Source of the DNA: Thalassotalea euphylliae
GTDB taxonomy: Bacteria > Pseudomonadota > Gammaproteobacteria > Enterobacterales > Alteromonadaceae
NCBI RefSeq assembly: GCF_003390395.1
Contig: NZ_QUOV01000001.1
Span: forward strand, 2,852,001 to 2,916,000
DNA length: 64,000 bases
Direction: 5' to 3'
In this document: positions 45,837 to 55,889 of the stretch, piece after piece
How the letters are laid out: each line of letters begins with the position of its first letter
How positions within the stretch are numbered: the stretch's first letter is position 1
The notes under the pieces: model-generated
Seen by the model: the letters and a program-made list of their open reading frames with translations, nothing else
Told to the model about the DNA's origin: nothing
The model's database searches: none
Translations under genes and position numbers: made by a program

Positions 45837-45931
45837 GAGTTAATTCCTCAATATATAAAAATCTAGAGTCTGCAATGCCAAGTATGGAGGCCTGACATTG
45901 CAGATAAATTAAAGAGTGTTAGTAAAAGCGA

Positions 45932-46660
45932 TTATTCCGCTTCAACGAAACCGTCTTTTTCAGCAGCAACAGCGATGTTTTGCTCACGACCTTCAACAAC
46001 AGCGTTAGCTACTGCATCTGTGTATAGAGAGATCGCACGGATCGCATCGTCGTTACCAGGCACGATGTAATCAACACCGTCTGGGTTTGAGTTAGTATCA
46101 ACTACAGCTACTACTGGAATACCTAGGTTGTTTGCTTCTTTAACAGCAATGTGCTCGTGATCAGCGTCGATGATGAATAAAGCATCAGGTAAACCACCCA
46201 TGTTTTTAATACCACCAAGGCTCTTCTCAAGCTTTTCCATTTCACGAGTACGCATTAACGCTTCTTTCTTAGTTAAAGCGTCGAATGTACCGTCAGTGCT
46301 TTGAGCTTCTAGGTCTTTTAAACGTTTGATTGATTGACGAACTGTTTTCCAGTTAGTCAACATACCACCTAACCAACGGTGATCAACGTAGAATTGGTCA
46401 GCTTTGATTGCTGCTTCACGAACGGCTTCGCTAGCTGCACGCTTAGTACCAACGAATAAGATTTTACCTTTCTTAGCAGAGATGCCAGATAAGAAAGCTA
46501 AAGCGTCGTTGAACATTGGAACAGTTTGTTCTAGGTTGATGATATGAACTTTGTCGCGCGCACCGAAAATGAATGGCTTCATTTTAGGGTTCCAGTAACG
46601 AGTTTTGTGACCGAAGTGAACACCTGCTTTAAGCATGTCGCGCATAGAAACGTTTGGCAT
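45932..46660 (-). CDS. rpsB: 30S ribosomal protein S2, 242 aa
   Basis: S2 of the small subunit, required for S1 binding. I start at the ATG at 46660 ([20 protein letters not shown]) because it has aagagg ~7 nt upstream and gives the family N-terminus. An open frame extends 48 codons further but overlaps the leader RNA. Conserved [33 protein letters not shown] and [11 protein letters not shown] are present. Length equals E. coli (241 aa). It heads the rpsB-tsf unit and is divergent from the DsbA-like gene. Confidence 0.97.
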   Translation of the reverse strand: MPNVSMRDMLKAGVHFGHKTRYWNPKMKPFIFGARDKVHIINLEQTVPMFNDALAFLSGISAKKGKILFVGTKRAASEAVREAAIKADQFYVDHRWLGGMLTNWKTVRQSIKRLKDLEAQSTDGTFDALTKKEALMRTREMEKLEKSLGGIKNMGGLPDALFIIDADHEHIAVKEANNLGIPVVAVVDTNSNPDGVDYIVPGNDDAIRAISLYTDAVANAVVEGREQNIAVAAEKDGFVEAE

Positions 46661-46664
46661 AATT

Positions 46665-46775
46665 TTTCCTCTTGGGGTTAAGCGTCCATACATCCGATAT
46701 ACACGACTCATAGCAGCGTTCAATGACGCTTGGAGCACCCCGGGTATACCTCTGCAAGATGTATGTGAGTTTATA
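46665..46775 (-). ncRNA. S2 leader RNA (autoregulatory 5' UTR of rpsB)
   Basis: Before rpsB the transcript can form a long-range helix pairing 46687-46694 with 46758-46765 (catacatc/gatgtatg). It encloses a hairpin gcgt-cattga-acgc and the purine-rich ggggtgctcc. This matches the leader described for gammaproteobacterial rpsB, where S2 represses its own translation (established for E. coli). Confidence 0.7.
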
Positions 46776-47219
46776 AAAATGTGTTGCTCATCAAGAGATA
46801 ACACGACTTAAGTTAATAATGCTATGACTTACCGCTACTACTGACCGGCAACTGTTATTGAATAAGTTACCCACCAAACGATAAATTTAGCGGCGCGTAT
46901 TATTCCACAACACTTGATTAAACACCAGCAAAACCCACTAACAAATTGTAGAATTTATCGCCACCCTATCGGCTTGCCGTTTTTGATAAAAAAGAACTGT
47001 TGATCACAGGCAAGAGAGCGCCAATACAGATTGAAAATAGTGGTAAAAGCGCGCGTTAGCATCGCCCTCTTTTTTCACCAAATAACTAAGGGGTAAGGTA
47101 ACTAAAACGCTGTTGCGCTTGATAAACCCTGTTTGAAACTGATTAACGATAGTAATCGCCACCGACAACAGCTAAAATTAGGCCATTAATTACCTCAATA
47201 GAAATAGAGATTTACGCCA
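46776..47219. other. Promoter region between rpsB and the DsbA-like gene
   Basis: 444 bp between divergent genes. A TATAAA-like -10 element for rpsB is plausible at about 46772-46780 on the minus strand, but I could not pair it with a well-spaced -35. The rest is AT-rich with no gene, no tRNA and no repeat that I could recognise. Confidence 0.4.
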
Positions 47220-47822
47220 ATGGCCACTGAGCTATTTTTTATTTACGACAGCCACTGCCCGTGGAGCTATGCCACCACCAATTTAGTAAGCGCTGTTGCC
47301 GAGAAGTTGCCGAAAATTAAAATTCACTTCTTGCACAGTGGTTTATATGACGGTGAAGATAAGATCACTCGTAAAATCACCAATCAGGTGACTGAGCTAA
47401 GTAACATTAAATTTGGCGAACAATACTTAGCCAAGTTGAGCGAAACAAAAGACAGCACCTTAGGCGCAAACCTGATGGCTTGGTCGCAAGCAAAATGTCC
47501 GGAAAAGTCACTAGCGATTTTAAAAGCAATGCAACAAGTACATTTCCAAGAAGGTAACCCATTAACCAACGCTGATGATGTTGCTGATATTGTCGAACGA
47601 CTAAAACTATCGCCATCAAGCAAATGCTTGCAGTCAGACAAGTTTGTAAAAGATGCAGAGTTTATGCTGGCTGATATCGAAGAAATTCAAGATATTATTG
47701 GCACTCGTGCAATCCCTGCACTTTTGCTGGCGCATAATGATGAATTAGTATTGCTTAATCACAACCTTTATCTGTTAGAGCCATCAGCCATTGTTGATGC
47801 GATTAATCAAGAAATACGTTAG
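47220..47822 (+). CDS. DsbA-family thioredoxin-fold protein, CxxS active site, 200 aa
   Basis: Thioredoxin fold with helical insertion (DsbA/FrnE/GST-kappa type). The active-site position reads CPWS (residues 13-16 in FFIYDSHCPWSYATTN), so only one cysteine remains, which argues for a glutathione-dependent or isomerase-like role rather than a disulfide oxidase. No signal peptide, so cytosolic. A cis-Pro region is visible (GTRAIPALLLA, ~160-170). ATG at 47220. Single gene with its own terminator; physiological role unknown. Confidence 0.82.
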   Translation: MATELFFIYDSHCPWSYATTNLVSAVAEKLPKIKIHFLHSGLYDGEDKITRKITNQVTELSNIKFGEQYLAKLSETKDSTLGANLMAWSQAKCPEKSLAILKAMQQVHFQEGNPLTNADDVADIVERLKLSPSSKCLQSDKFVKDAEFMLADIEEIQDIIGTRAIPALLLAHNDELVLLNHNLYLLEPSAIVDAINQEIR

Positions 47823-47872
47823 CTTTTAGTTGGGCTAGCACAGCTAGCGCCAGATTATCAATAAGCTATCAA

Positions 47873-47909
47873 GCGCCAAGTGTTTTACCCCGCACTTGGC
47901 GTTTTTTTT
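47873..47909 (+). terminator. Terminator after the DsbA-like gene
   Basis: Stem cgccaagtg/cacttggcg (47874-47882 and 47893-47901), 10-nt loop, then eight T. Confidence 0.9.
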
Positions 47910-48051
47910 GGCTGTTATCCAGCGCTCCTTTCTCAACTTCTCGTCCTTTATCACCTCCTTATTAACAACCGAATCTAAAGAATTTATCCGCGCGTTGAAT
48001 TGGCATTATTGTCTAGTCGCAAAAACGAATGGTAAAACCCATAGCAACTTA

Positions 48052-48211
48052 TACCAATTGAATAAATTAGTTGATCAATTATGGCGTAGGAAAAAGGTAC
48101 ATAAACAAGGCGTTATTTTTTGTTAACTAGTAGTTCTAATTTCAAAAATAACAACGCAGTTAATGAGCATTTTAACCAGCCAGAATGATCAAGTATTTAT
48201 TGAAATTGGTA
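48052..48211 (-). mobile_element. 160-bp MITE, copy B (inverted relative to copy A)
   Basis: Same length as copy A at 23801-23960 and, read in reverse complement, differs at about 5 of 160 positions. TTA is found directly outside both ends (48049-48051 and 48212-48214). It lies ~100 bp before map, in the region that would carry the map-glnD-dapD promoter. Non-coding; the neighbouring frame at 47896-48126 overlaps it by chance. Confidence 0.88.
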
Positions 48212-48313
48212 TTAATACGTTTAGTGATTTGATAACCAAAACCAATCATTGGGAAAGCCCTTAAAAACATGTAGAATGTGGGCAATTTTATTTGAGAAAA
48301 TATAGAGATTTAG

Positions 48314-49102
48314 ATGACGATCCCGATTAAAAGTCAGGAAGAAATTGAAAAAATGCGCGTGGCAGGCAAGCTTGCCGCGGACGTATTGGAAATGATTGAG
48401 CCACATGTCAAAGCTAGCATCACCACAGACGAGCTCAATACCATTTGCGCGGAATACACAGAGAAAGTGCAAGAAGCTATTTCTGCACCGCTTAACTACC
48501 ACGGTTTTCCAAAGTCAATTTGTACATCAGTCAACCACGTTGTATGTCACGGTATTCCTGACGGCACAGCATTAAAAGACGGTGATATTATCAATATTGA
48601 TATCACGGTGATCAAAGACGGTTATCACGGCGATACCAGCAAGATGTTTTTAATTGGTGACGTTTCGCCAGAAGATCGCCGTTTATGTCGCATCACGCAA
48701 GAAGCGCTATACACAGGTTTGAAAAAAGTGAAGCCAGGTGTTGCGTTTGGTGAGATTGGTGCAGCAATACAGAAATTTATCAAAAAGTCTGGCCGATTCG
48801 GTATTGTCAAAGAGTATTGTGGTCATGGCATTGGCGCGCAGTTCCACGAAGAACCACAAATTGTGCACTACAAGAACAACGATAAAACTAAAATCCAAGA
48901 GGGTATGTGTTTTACCGTTGAGCCAATGATCAACATGGGCAAGGCGGGCACTATCTTAGATAAAGAAGATAACTGGACGGTGTACACGGTTGACGGTAAA
49001 AAATCAGCTCAGTGGGAACACACAATCCTAGTGACCAAAAACGGTTGTGAAATTTTAACTTTGCGCAGTGACGATACCATTCCGCGCCAGTTAAACAACT
49101 AA
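48314..49102 (+). CDS. map: Methionine aminopeptidase, type I, 262 aa
   Basis: Removes the initiator methionine from new proteins. Pita-bread fold with the five metal ligands in NIDITVIKDGYHGDTSKMF (two Asp), GHGIGAQFHEEP (His), FTVEPMIN (Glu) and SAQWEHTILV (Glu). Substrate-binding His in NYHGFPKSICTSVNHVVCHG. Length equals E. coli (264 aa). ATG at 48314. First gene of map-glnD-dapD, divergent from rpsB-tsf, as in E. coli. Confidence 0.96.
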   Translation: MTIPIKSQEEIEKMRVAGKLAADVLEMIEPHVKASITTDELNTICAEYTEKVQEAISAPLNYHGFPKSICTSVNHVVCHGIPDGTALKDGDIINIDITVIKDGYHGDTSKMFLIGDVSPEDRRLCRITQEALYTGLKKVKPGVAFGEIGAAIQKFIKKSGRFGIVKEYCGHGIGAQFHEEPQIVHYKNNDKTKIQEGMCFTVEPMINMGKAGTILDKEDNWTVYTVDGKKSAQWEHTILVTKNGCEILTLRSDDTIPRQLNN

Positions 49103-49154
49103 TTCAGCAGACGATTAACTAGACGTTCAACAAGACAAACTAAAAAGCATTACT

Positions 49155-51779
49155 GTGGAAAATAACAACTTCATACCCAGTCATTTTCAAGAGCCGCTGT
49201 GTGTTACCGCACCGACAATGACCAGTGCCGAAGTCTGCGCATTAAGCAAAGACTTCAATCAGTGGCTGCTCTCCATTTTTATCGAAGAAGACATGGAAAA
49301 CTTGGTACGTGCTCGTGCCCTGTTTGTTGATTTGGTGCTCACGAAATTGTGGGTGCAACATCAGCTTGACGAATATCAACTGAGCCTTATCGCTGTAGGC
49401 GGTTATGGCCGTGGTGAGCTGCACCCGCATTCCGACGTTGATATTTTGCTACTCACCCAGCAAAGCATTGAAAAGGATCTCGAAGAAAAAATTGGTGCCT
49501 TTATTACCCAACTCTGGGACGTAAAGTTTGATATTGGCCACAGTGTACGTGACGTACAAGAATGTTTAAAACAAGCGGTTAATGACGTTACCATTGCCAC
49601 CAACTTGATGGAAATGCGGTTGATTTGTGGTAATCAGGCACTGGCTGAGCAATTGCAACCACTGCTACAAGAAGATGTATTCTGGACGTCAGAAAAATTC
49701 TTTATCGCCAAGCGTGAAGAGCAATTTAAACGTCACAATCAATACCACGGCGCTTCCTATACACTTGAACCTAACTTAAAGGCCAACCCAGGCGGTTTGC
49801 GTGATATCCAAACCATTGCATGGGTCGCTAAACGCCATTTTATGGCGAACTCGCTGGTTGAACTGGTTGAACACAAATACTTAACCTTGAACGAGTATAC
49901 CGAGCTTGTTGAGTGTCAAGATTACTTGTGGCGTATGCGCTTCGCCCTACATCATGTTGCTGGGCGCAGTGAAAACCGTTTGTTATTTGATTACCAAGCC
50001 GATGTCGCGAAAATGATGGGCTTTGGCAGTGCAGGTAAGAAGTCGGTTGAACGTATGATGAAGCGATTTTTCCGCATTATTGGCCGCGTTGCTGAACTCA
50101 ATAAAATGCTACTTCAGCATTTTGAAGAAGAAATTTTAGTGAACAAAACTGAGCCAGCAGTAGTTGAACTCAACAAAGACTTTATTGTTGTTGGTGGCCT
50201 AATTAAAGTCACCAATAATCGCTTGTTTATGCGCCCAGTTAAAATTATGGAAATGTTTTTAACTATCGCGCAGAACCCCGTGATTAAAGGCTTGCATTCA
50301 GAAACGTTGCGAACTTTACGCAATGCTCGCCGCCGCCTAGTTTCGCGTTTAAATGATTACGAAGAAAACCGCCGAATTTTCATTGAAATTATCAAGCACC
50401 CTCGTGGCTTGGGCTTGGCCTTTAGCCTAATGCACAGACACAGTATTTTGGGCGCTTACCTGCCAGAGTGGCGCTCGATTGTTGGCCAAATGCAGTTTGA
50501 CTTATTCCATGCTTACTCGGTAGACGAGCATAGCTATCGCTTAATTAAAAACCTGTATCGCTTTAGCCAACCAGAGCATAACCATGAATTTCCGCGTTGT
50601 AGCAAAATTGTGCAACGTATTCGCAAGCCGGAAGTTTTATATTTAGCGGGTATTTTCCACGACATCGCTAAAGGCCGTGGTGGCGACCATGCAGAGCTTG
50701 GCGCAGTAGATGCGCTTAATTTTGCCAAAGAGCACAAACTTAACGATCACGATGGCCGTATGATCGCGTGGCTAGTTCAGCAGCATTTATTAATGTCGGT
50801 AACCGCCCAGCGCCGTGATATTTCAGACCCTGATGTGATTAAGCAATTTGGTGAAATTGTTCGCGATGAAGCGCACTTAGATTACTTGTATTGTTTAACC
50901 GTTGCCGATATGCGCGCGACTAACGAAAGTTTATGGAATAGCTGGAAAGCTAACTTATTAGAAGAGCTTTATCTCGCCACTAAACGCGCTTTCAGACGAG
51001 GCCTTGAGAAACCTGTTGATTTGGCTGACCAAATTCGAGAAAACGAACAACAAGCACAGGAATTATTGGTTGCAGAAGGTATCGCTGAAGATGCGATTAG
51101 CGAACTATGGCAGGAGTTTAACTCTGATTACTTCCTTCGCTATTCACCTACGCAAATAGCTTGGCACACGCAACATATTCTGGGCCATAATCGCAATGAG
51201 CCACTAGTGATAGTAAGCCCAAAACCTTATCGCGGTGGTACGGAAGTCTTTGTCTTCACCAAAGAGCGCTCAAATATTTTCGCCAATACCGTCGCCCTGC
51301 TCGGTAGCAAAAAACTGTCGATTCATGACGCGAAAATTATTACCAGCAATACAGGTTACACGGTTAATACGTTCGTGGTATTGGATCATCAATCAAAGGC
51401 CATTACTGACGAACCTCGTCAGCTTGAAATAGCACGTTTGCTTGCCTCGCGCTTAAGCCAAGAAACACTAGCAACGATCGAAGTTCAGCCGGTATCTAAA
51501 CGTTTGCAAACGTTTAACTTAAAAACACAAGTAGGCTTCATCCAAACAGAAGATGACAGCACCACCTTGTTGGAAATTATCACCACTGACCGACCTGGCT
51601 TACTAGCCAGCTTCGCACAGGTGTTTGCCGACTTAAAGCTAAACATTCATAGCGCCAAAATCACCACATTTGGCGAGCGTGCTGAAGACGTATTTACCGT
51701 CTCAAATGCAGACTACCAAGCATTAACGACAACAGAACAACAACTTTTAAACGAACGTCTTTGTGACAATATCGTTTAA
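49155..51779 (+). CDS. glnD: Bifunctional uridylyltransferase/uridylyl-removing enzyme, 874 aa
   Basis: Nitrogen sensor that uridylylates PII proteins when glutamine is low and removes UMP when it is high. The nucleotidyltransferase motif [19 protein letters not shown] (~79-97) has the catalytic Asp pair. A PII-uridylyl helical region follows, then an HD domain ([16 protein letters not shown]) and two C-terminal ACT domains (~690-770 and ~800-870) that bind glutamine. Length close to E. coli (890 aa). GTG start at 49155. 52 bp from map and 17 bp before dapD. Confidence 0.96.
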   Translation: MENNNFIPSHFQEPLCVTAPTMTSAEVCALSKDFNQWLLSIFIEEDMENLVRARALFVDLVLTKLWVQHQLDEYQLSLIAVGGYGRGELHPHSDVDILLLTQQSIEKDLEEKIGAFITQLWDVKFDIGHSVRDVQECLKQAVNDVTIATNLMEMRLICGNQALAEQLQPLLQEDVFWTSEKFFIAKREEQFKRHNQYHGASYTLEPNLKANPGGLRDIQTIAWVAKRHFMANSLVELVEHKYLTLNEYTELVECQDYLWRMRFALHHVAGRSENRLLFDYQADVAKMMGFGSAGKKSVERMMKRFFRIIGRVAELNKMLLQHFEEEILVNKTEPAVVELNKDFIVVGGLIKVTNNRLFMRPVKIMEMFLTIAQNPVIKGLHSETLRTLRNARRRLVSRLNDYEENRRIFIEIIKHPRGLGLAFSLMHRHSILGAYLPEWRSIVGQMQFDLFHAYSVDEHSYRLIKNLYRFSQPEHNHEFPRCSKIVQRIRKPEVLYLAGIFHDIAKGRGGDHAELGAVDALNFAKEHKLNDHDGRMIAWLVQQHLLMSVTAQRRDISDPDVIKQFGEIVRDEAHLDYLYCLTVADMRATNESLWNSWKANLLEELYLATKRAFRRGLEKPVDLADQIRENEQQAQELLVAEGIAEDAISELWQEFNSDYFLRYSPTQIAWHTQHILGHNRNEPLVIVSPKPYRGGTEVFVFTKERSNIFANTVALLGSKKLSIHDAKIITSNTGYTVNTFVVLDHQSKAITDEPRQLEIARLLASRLSQETLATIEVQPVSKRLQTFNLKTQVGFIQTEDDSTTLLEIITTDRPGLLASFAQVFADLKLNIHSAKITTFGERAEDVFTVSNADYQALTTTEQQLLNERLCDNIV

Positions 51780-51796
51780 CAAACGAAGGATTTAAC

Positions 51797-52642
51797 ATGC
51801 AAAATCAAGAGATTACAGACTTGCAAGCAACGATTGAACAAGCGTTTGAAAATCGTATGTCTATTACGCCTGCAACGGTAACCGATGAGGTAAAAACAGC
51901 GGTATTAGACGCACTTGCTGCGCTAAACAATGGCTCAGCCCGAGTGGCTGAAAAAGTCGCTGGCGAATGGGTTGTTCATCAATGGCTAAAAAAAGCTGTA
52001 CTGCTTAGCTTCCGCATTTGGGACAATGAAATTATTGACGGCGCAGAGAGCAAATTCTTCGATAAAGTGCCATTAAAATACAGTGACTACACACAAGCAA
52101 TGTTTGAAGCTGATGGCGTACGCGTTGTACCACCAGCAACCGTGCGTACTGGTAGCTACGTGGGTAAAAACGTGGTGATGATGCCAAGCTACGTTAACAT
52201 TGGTGCCTTTGTTGATGAAGGCACTATGGTTGATACCTGGGCCACTGTAGGCTCATGTGCACAAATTGGTAAGAATGTTCACCTTTCTGGCGGTGTTGGC
52301 ATTGGTGGCGTATTAGAGCCACTGCAAGCAGGTCCAACGATTATTGAAGATAACTGCTTTATTGGCGCACGCTCTGAAATTGTTGAAGGCGTTGTTGTAG
52401 AAGAAGGGGCAGTGATTTCGATGGGTGTTTACATCGGCCAAAGTACGCGCATTTATGATCGCGAAACAGGTGAAACACACTATGGCCGAGTGCCTGCCGG
52501 CTCTGTGGTAGTGCCAGGCAACTTGCCATCGAAATGCGGTACTTACAGTCTTTACGCTGCGATTATCGTGAAAAAAGTGGATGCAAAAACACGTGCTAAA
52601 GTAGGTATTAACGCCCTGCTTCGTTCAGTCTCTGATGAGTAA
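51797..52642 (+). CDS. dapD: Tetrahydrodipicolinate N-succinyltransferase, 281 aa
   Basis: Lysine/meso-diaminopimelate synthesis, succinylase branch: succinyl-CoA plus tetrahydrodipicolinate. N-terminal helical part (~1-100), then left-handed beta-helix hexapeptides ([21 protein letters not shown] through [19 protein letters not shown]). [10 protein letters not shown] and [11 protein letters not shown] are typical. Slightly longer than E. coli (274 aa) at the N-terminus. ATG at 51797 with a clear site (gaagga, 7 nt upstream). End of the unit, followed by a terminator. Confidence 0.96.
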   Translation: MQNQEITDLQATIEQAFENRMSITPATVTDEVKTAVLDALAALNNGSARVAEKVAGEWVVHQWLKKAVLLSFRIWDNEIIDGAESKFFDKVPLKYSDYTQAMFEADGVRVVPPATVRTGSYVGKNVVMMPSYVNIGAFVDEGTMVDTWATVGSCAQIGKNVHLSGGVGIGGVLEPLQAGPTIIEDNCFIGARSEIVEGVVVEEGAVISMGVYIGQSTRIYDRETGETHYGRVPAGSVVVPGNLPSKCGTYSLYAAIIVKKVDAKTRAKVGINALLRSVSDE

Positions 52643-52740
52643 TAGTGACGAATAAAAGTGATGATTAATAGAAACGAATAAGAGTTTTAATAGTCGACTA
52701 GGTTAAGCTCTAGAAATGAGTTTAACCTGACTAAAATACC

Positions 52741-52782
52741 AAGCGCTAGATTTTTGACAGTAAAAATCTAGCGCTTTTTTTA
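52741..52782 (+). terminator. Terminator after dapD
   Basis: A perfect 15-bp stem (aagcgctagattttt, 52741-52755, with 52762-52776), 6-nt loop, then T6. It ends the map-glnD-dapD transcript about 100 bp past dapD. The rest of the 303-bp gap up to 52945 shows only AT-rich, promoter-like sequence. Confidence 0.9.
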
Positions 52783-52945
52783 TCACTAAAAACGCTCGTT
52801 CTACGAAAATCCCGTACTAAAAAAATAAATTTTAAATGCATTAATTTTAATCACTTAGCCTGAATAACTAAGTGTCAAAAATGCATTGGTATAACGCTTG
52901 CTGAGACTGGTATTAGAAACACAACAGTCATTATCAGTAGTTGCC

Positions 52946-53323
52946 ATGAAAGTTATTAGCCAGTTAGTTACCTTAGCCTTTGTTTTAGTATTGAGCGCCT
53001 GCTCAAATACCGAGAATGTTGCATACCAAGAATACAAAAAGCCATTAACTAATGATACTGAACTGCTCATTAGTTTATTAAAGCGTCCTACCACGGCGGA
53101 TCAAATTATGATGGCACAGTTTGAGCAAAAGCGTAACGAGACGCTTGGCCTACAAAATGTCGGTTATGTGATGATTACGGGTGAGCGTGATAACAAAGCG
53201 CCAGCAACTGCCCGACCTAAACATCGCCTTGATTGGTTATACGACCACTACAGTCGCCAATACAACACTCAGTTTGTGAGCTTAACCGGTGACGCTAATA
53301 CTGCCAAAAGCACTAAACTATAA
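52946..53323 (+). CDS. Hypothetical lipoprotein, 125 aa
   Basis: Signal peptide with a lipobox VLVLSACSN (lipidated Cys at residue 20), so it should be anchored in the inner or outer membrane; position +2 is Ser, which favours the outer membrane. The mature part (~105 aa) is unrecognised: an acidic/aliphatic stretch (TNDTELLISLLKRPTTADQIM), an RNETLGLQNVGYVMITGERDN segment and a basic HRLDWLYDHYSRQYN. I start at the ATG at 52946; a TTG 16 codons earlier would spoil the signal peptide. Monocistronic, convergent with truC. Confidence 0.72.
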   Translation: MKVISQLVTLAFVLVLSACSNTENVAYQEYKKPLTNDTELLISLLKRPTTADQIMMAQFEQKRNETLGLQNVGYVMITGERDNKAPATARPKHRLDWLYDHYSRQYNTQFVSLTGDANTAKSTKL

Positions 53324-53382
53324 CGCTCTTGATACGTATGGCTAACATGGCTGTGCATCTACTAATGTCAGGCAACCAAAGC

Positions 53383-54183
53383 TTACACCTTGATATCTTG
53401 CCAGCCTAGCTTTTCAAATACTGATAACCACTGCTGATCAAACGTCGCTTCTATCACCAGCGGCTTTTTTGTCACAGGGTGTTCAAACGCTAGCTTTTGA
53501 GCAAACAACATCAAACGGCGGTAACCAAACTCCTCAGCGAAAAACGGATTTTGTTTGTTGTCACCATAGTTAACATCACCAATGATAGGGAAACGTAGAT
53601 GCGCTAAATGCCGGCGAATTTGATGACGACGGCCCGTTTCAGGGCTGGCTTTCACCAACGAATAACGCACGGTATCATAGCGCCCTAATGGCTTATTGAT
53701 AGCACCTTGGGCTATGGTCGTAAATTGCGTTATAGCAGCTTGCGCTGGCTTATCTTCACTCGCGTATTTGTCGCCAATTTTATCCAGCTTTTCTTTCAGA
53801 GGATAATCAACGCGTACCTCTTCCGCCAGAAAACCGCGCACTAAGGCATAATAGGTCTTCTCAATATCACGCGTAATAAATTTATCGTTTAGCGCCCTTG
53901 CCACTTCTTGGTCAAGCGCAAACAAAAGCACGCCGCTGGTTGGCTTGTCGAGTCGATGAATGGGGTAAACGTATTGGCCTATTTGGTCACGCAGTAACTG
54001 CAAAGCAAAATAGCGCTCATGCCTGTCTAAAAAGCTGCGATGGACAAATAAACCTGCCGGTTTGTCTATCGCGACCAAGTATTCATCTTGATAAAGAATC
54101 GTTAGTATTGGCTTTTGCTCATCAGACGCCTCTGCCTCTGCAAATTCCGGCTGATTGACGCTATCGATTACTGACTTACTCAT
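53383..54183 (-). CDS. truC: tRNA pseudouridine(65) synthase TruC, 266 aa
   Basis: RluA-family pseudouridine synthase modifying U65 of tRNAs. ILYQDEYLVAIDKPAGLFVHRS (~29-50), the catalytic Asp in YPIHRLDKPTSGVLLFAL (~82-99) and ETGRRHQIRRHLAHLRFPIIGD (~178-199) are present. TruC is assigned rather than RluA/RluC from the absence of an S4 domain, the specific sequence and the yqcC neighbour, as in E. coli. I use the ATG at 54183, which overlaps the end of yqcC by 8 nt; a GTG 11 codons upstream is less likely. Confidence 0.92.
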   Translation of the reverse strand: MSKSVIDSVNQPEFAEAEASDEQKPILTILYQDEYLVAIDKPAGLFVHRSFLDRHERYFALQLLRDQIGQYVYPIHRLDKPTSGVLLFALDQEVARALNDKFITRDIEKTYYALVRGFLAEEVRVDYPLKEKLDKIGDKYASEDKPAQAAITQFTTIAQGAINKPLGRYDTVRYSLVKASPETGRRHQIRRHLAHLRFPIIGDVNYGDNKQNPFFAEEFGYRRLMLFAQKLAFEHPVTKKPLVIEATFDQQWLSVFEKLGWQDIKV

Positions 54184-54532
54184 TGCGTAAAAACTTTTGT
54201 TGTTGACGCTGACCACTTAGCAATTCATCAATATCGCCAATAATATTAATTAAATCCGCCGCCTTATCTGATAAGCCAATAAACGCCTCTTCCGCCATCG
54301 GGCATAAGGCTATCTGTGTCGGCAGTGGCTGTTGGTTTTTAATGAGCTGGTACATTTGTGGTAGGAAGATATATTGCAACCACTGCTCAAATCGCAAGGT
54401 ATCGACACAAAACGGTGCTGTGCTCATTAACTTTTCAGGGTTAGGTTTAACTAAACTCCAAAGGGTTAAGCGACGCAACTCTTGCTCTAGTTGATAAAGT
54501 AACTCGTCGATACTGTGTTTTTGCGGATTCAT
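54176..54532 (-). CDS. yqcC: YqcC family protein, 118 aa
   Basis: Small helical protein of the YqcC family (about 109 aa in E. coli), always found beside truC; function unknown. The motif STAPFCVDTLRFEQWLQYIFLPQMYQL (positions ~41-67) is its hallmark. The ATG at 54532 gives the family N-terminus (MNPQKHSIDELLYQLEQEL); an upstream TTG at 54607 would add 25 unrelated residues, so I do not use it. Overlaps the truC start by 8 nt, implying translational coupling. Confidence 0.88.
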   Translation of the reverse strand: MNPQKHSIDELLYQLEQELRRLTLWSLVKPNPEKLMSTAPFCVDTLRFEQWLQYIFLPQMYQLIKNQQPLPTQIALCPMAEEAFIGLSDKAADLINIIGDIDELLSGQRQQQKFLRNE

Positions 54533-54836
54533 TGGTAGGCAATCTGATTTTGACCATAGTTTTATCGGCGCATTATCGCCAGATACCCAAACCACTTCAA
54601 GCTGCAAGTATCAGTGCGTTAGTTATAGTACTCAGTAGAGTTAAGATTTGGCTTATTCCAATGAATAGTGATTAAAGTTGGTTTAAAAACAATTTATGCT
54701 ACGTTGTTGATTTTGATAAGGGATAGCCATTATTAAAAACCAACGCCTTGCCTAAATCGCTTTTAATTCCAACTGAAACTCGCATATTAAAGCGGCTTGG
54801 GTATAATTCGCCTCAAATTCGACTACTTTTTCAATT

Positions 54837-55847
54837 ATGGATCGCATCGATACTATCTCAGAGCTGTTGCAATTTTCTGGCTCACAATTCCGCATTTACG
54901 ATATCGGCCGTAAAATTACTAAAATCAGTAAAGATGACTTTAACCGCGTCGAACAAAATATGATGCCCTACCCTTATCCAAGCCAAGGGCATGCCTATAT
55001 CGCGATAGCATTTTGGCAAGCAAAGTCGAAAGCACCTTATTTATGGTTTATCAAATTACCGCTAGATGAACGCGGTCTGTTAAACCAAGGCTCACGTAAT
55101 CACTTTATTGCCATCATTATCGAAGCACTAGGTCAAGACTTAACCGTTGATCCAACAGAAACACAAGAAGAGTTGCTTAATAGCAATCCATACCATATCA
55201 CCCCAGCCGAATATAAATTGGCCGCGATAAATACGTTAGTTAGAAAAGAGTTAAAACAGCCTGCAAGCATTCACTTCGAGCACTTTCAAGAATACGTTAG
55301 TGGTCAGCTTACTTGGGATGAATGGCAATCTATTGGTATCCAAGGGATCAGCGATTTGGCGGCGGAAATTAATCAGCCAAGTATTAACGAAGCGGTGGCA
55401 AAAAACCTTGCTAACTTTGACGCTAACGTATTAATTCCGTTTTGTCATGCGCTGGAAAATCAACAACTGCCACTGAATGTGCTTGAAGCCTTGATTGCAT
55501 TGATTAAAGTAACAGACGACAGTGAAATCAAAGCACAATTAATCAGAGCACTAGCAAGCACTGCTGAGCATCCACATGTTATCGCTTTAATTGGTGAGTT
55601 GTTGGCTGAGCCGCAAGCGGATGATATTTATATCACACTAGCAGGTCGTTGTTGGTTAGGCCTAAACGCAACAACGCTTGAGCAGCTATTATCACAATTA
55701 GCAGCCAAGTCAGATCTCGCGTTATTTACTGCGATTTTTAAAGACCTAGTTGCAATTCCTGCGTTGCGACCTCATGTCTTTGCTGTAATGCGCAGCGAAA
55801 CTCGCAGTGACCCACTGGCAAAAGCCATTGGTCAACTATTTGGCTAA
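54837..55847 (+). CDS. DUF3549 family protein, 336 aa
   Basis: Starts MDRIDTISELLQFSGSQFRIYDIGRKITKIS and contains HAYIAIAFWQAKSKAPYLWFIKLPLDERGLLNQGSRNHF, the pattern of DUF3549 proteins of marine gammaproteobacteria; function not known. The second half (~190-330) is rich in helices of a HEAT-like type (ALIKVTDDSEIKAQLIRALAS). No signal peptide or membrane helix. ATG at 54837. The DUF3301 gene follows 42 bp later, a recurrent pair near yqcC/truC. Confidence 0.85.
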   Translation: MDRIDTISELLQFSGSQFRIYDIGRKITKISKDDFNRVEQNMMPYPYPSQGHAYIAIAFWQAKSKAPYLWFIKLPLDERGLLNQGSRNHFIAIIIEALGQDLTVDPTETQEELLNSNPYHITPAEYKLAAINTLVRKELKQPASIHFEHFQEYVSGQLTWDEWQSIGIQGISDLAAEINQPSINEAVAKNLANFDANVLIPFCHALENQQLPLNVLEALIALIKVTDDSEIKAQLIRALASTAEHPHVIALIGELLAEPQADDIYITLAGRCWLGLNATTLEQLLSQLAAKSDLALFTAIFKDLVAIPALRPHVFAVMRSETRSDPLAKAIGQLFG

Positions 55848-55889
55848 CGCGAGCAACAACATCAACACCAAGAAGTAACTGAGAAACAT

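Noticed and set aside
25602..46660. The whole minus-strand block as one transcript
   Set aside because: Terminator-like hairpins at 41796-41829 and 44931-44958, and the inserted opposite-strand gene, break it into at least two or three units.
46661..46804. 48-codon upstream extension of rpsB
   Set aside because: It overlaps the S2 leader RNA, and the internal ATG at 46660 has the ribosome site and the conserved S2 N-terminus.
47896..48126. Open frame of 76 codons on the plus strand
   Set aside because: Begins in the terminator of the DsbA-like gene and runs into the 160-bp MITE; not protein-like.
54533..54607. Upstream TTG start of yqcC
   Set aside because: Would add 25 residues not found in the family and has no ribosome site.
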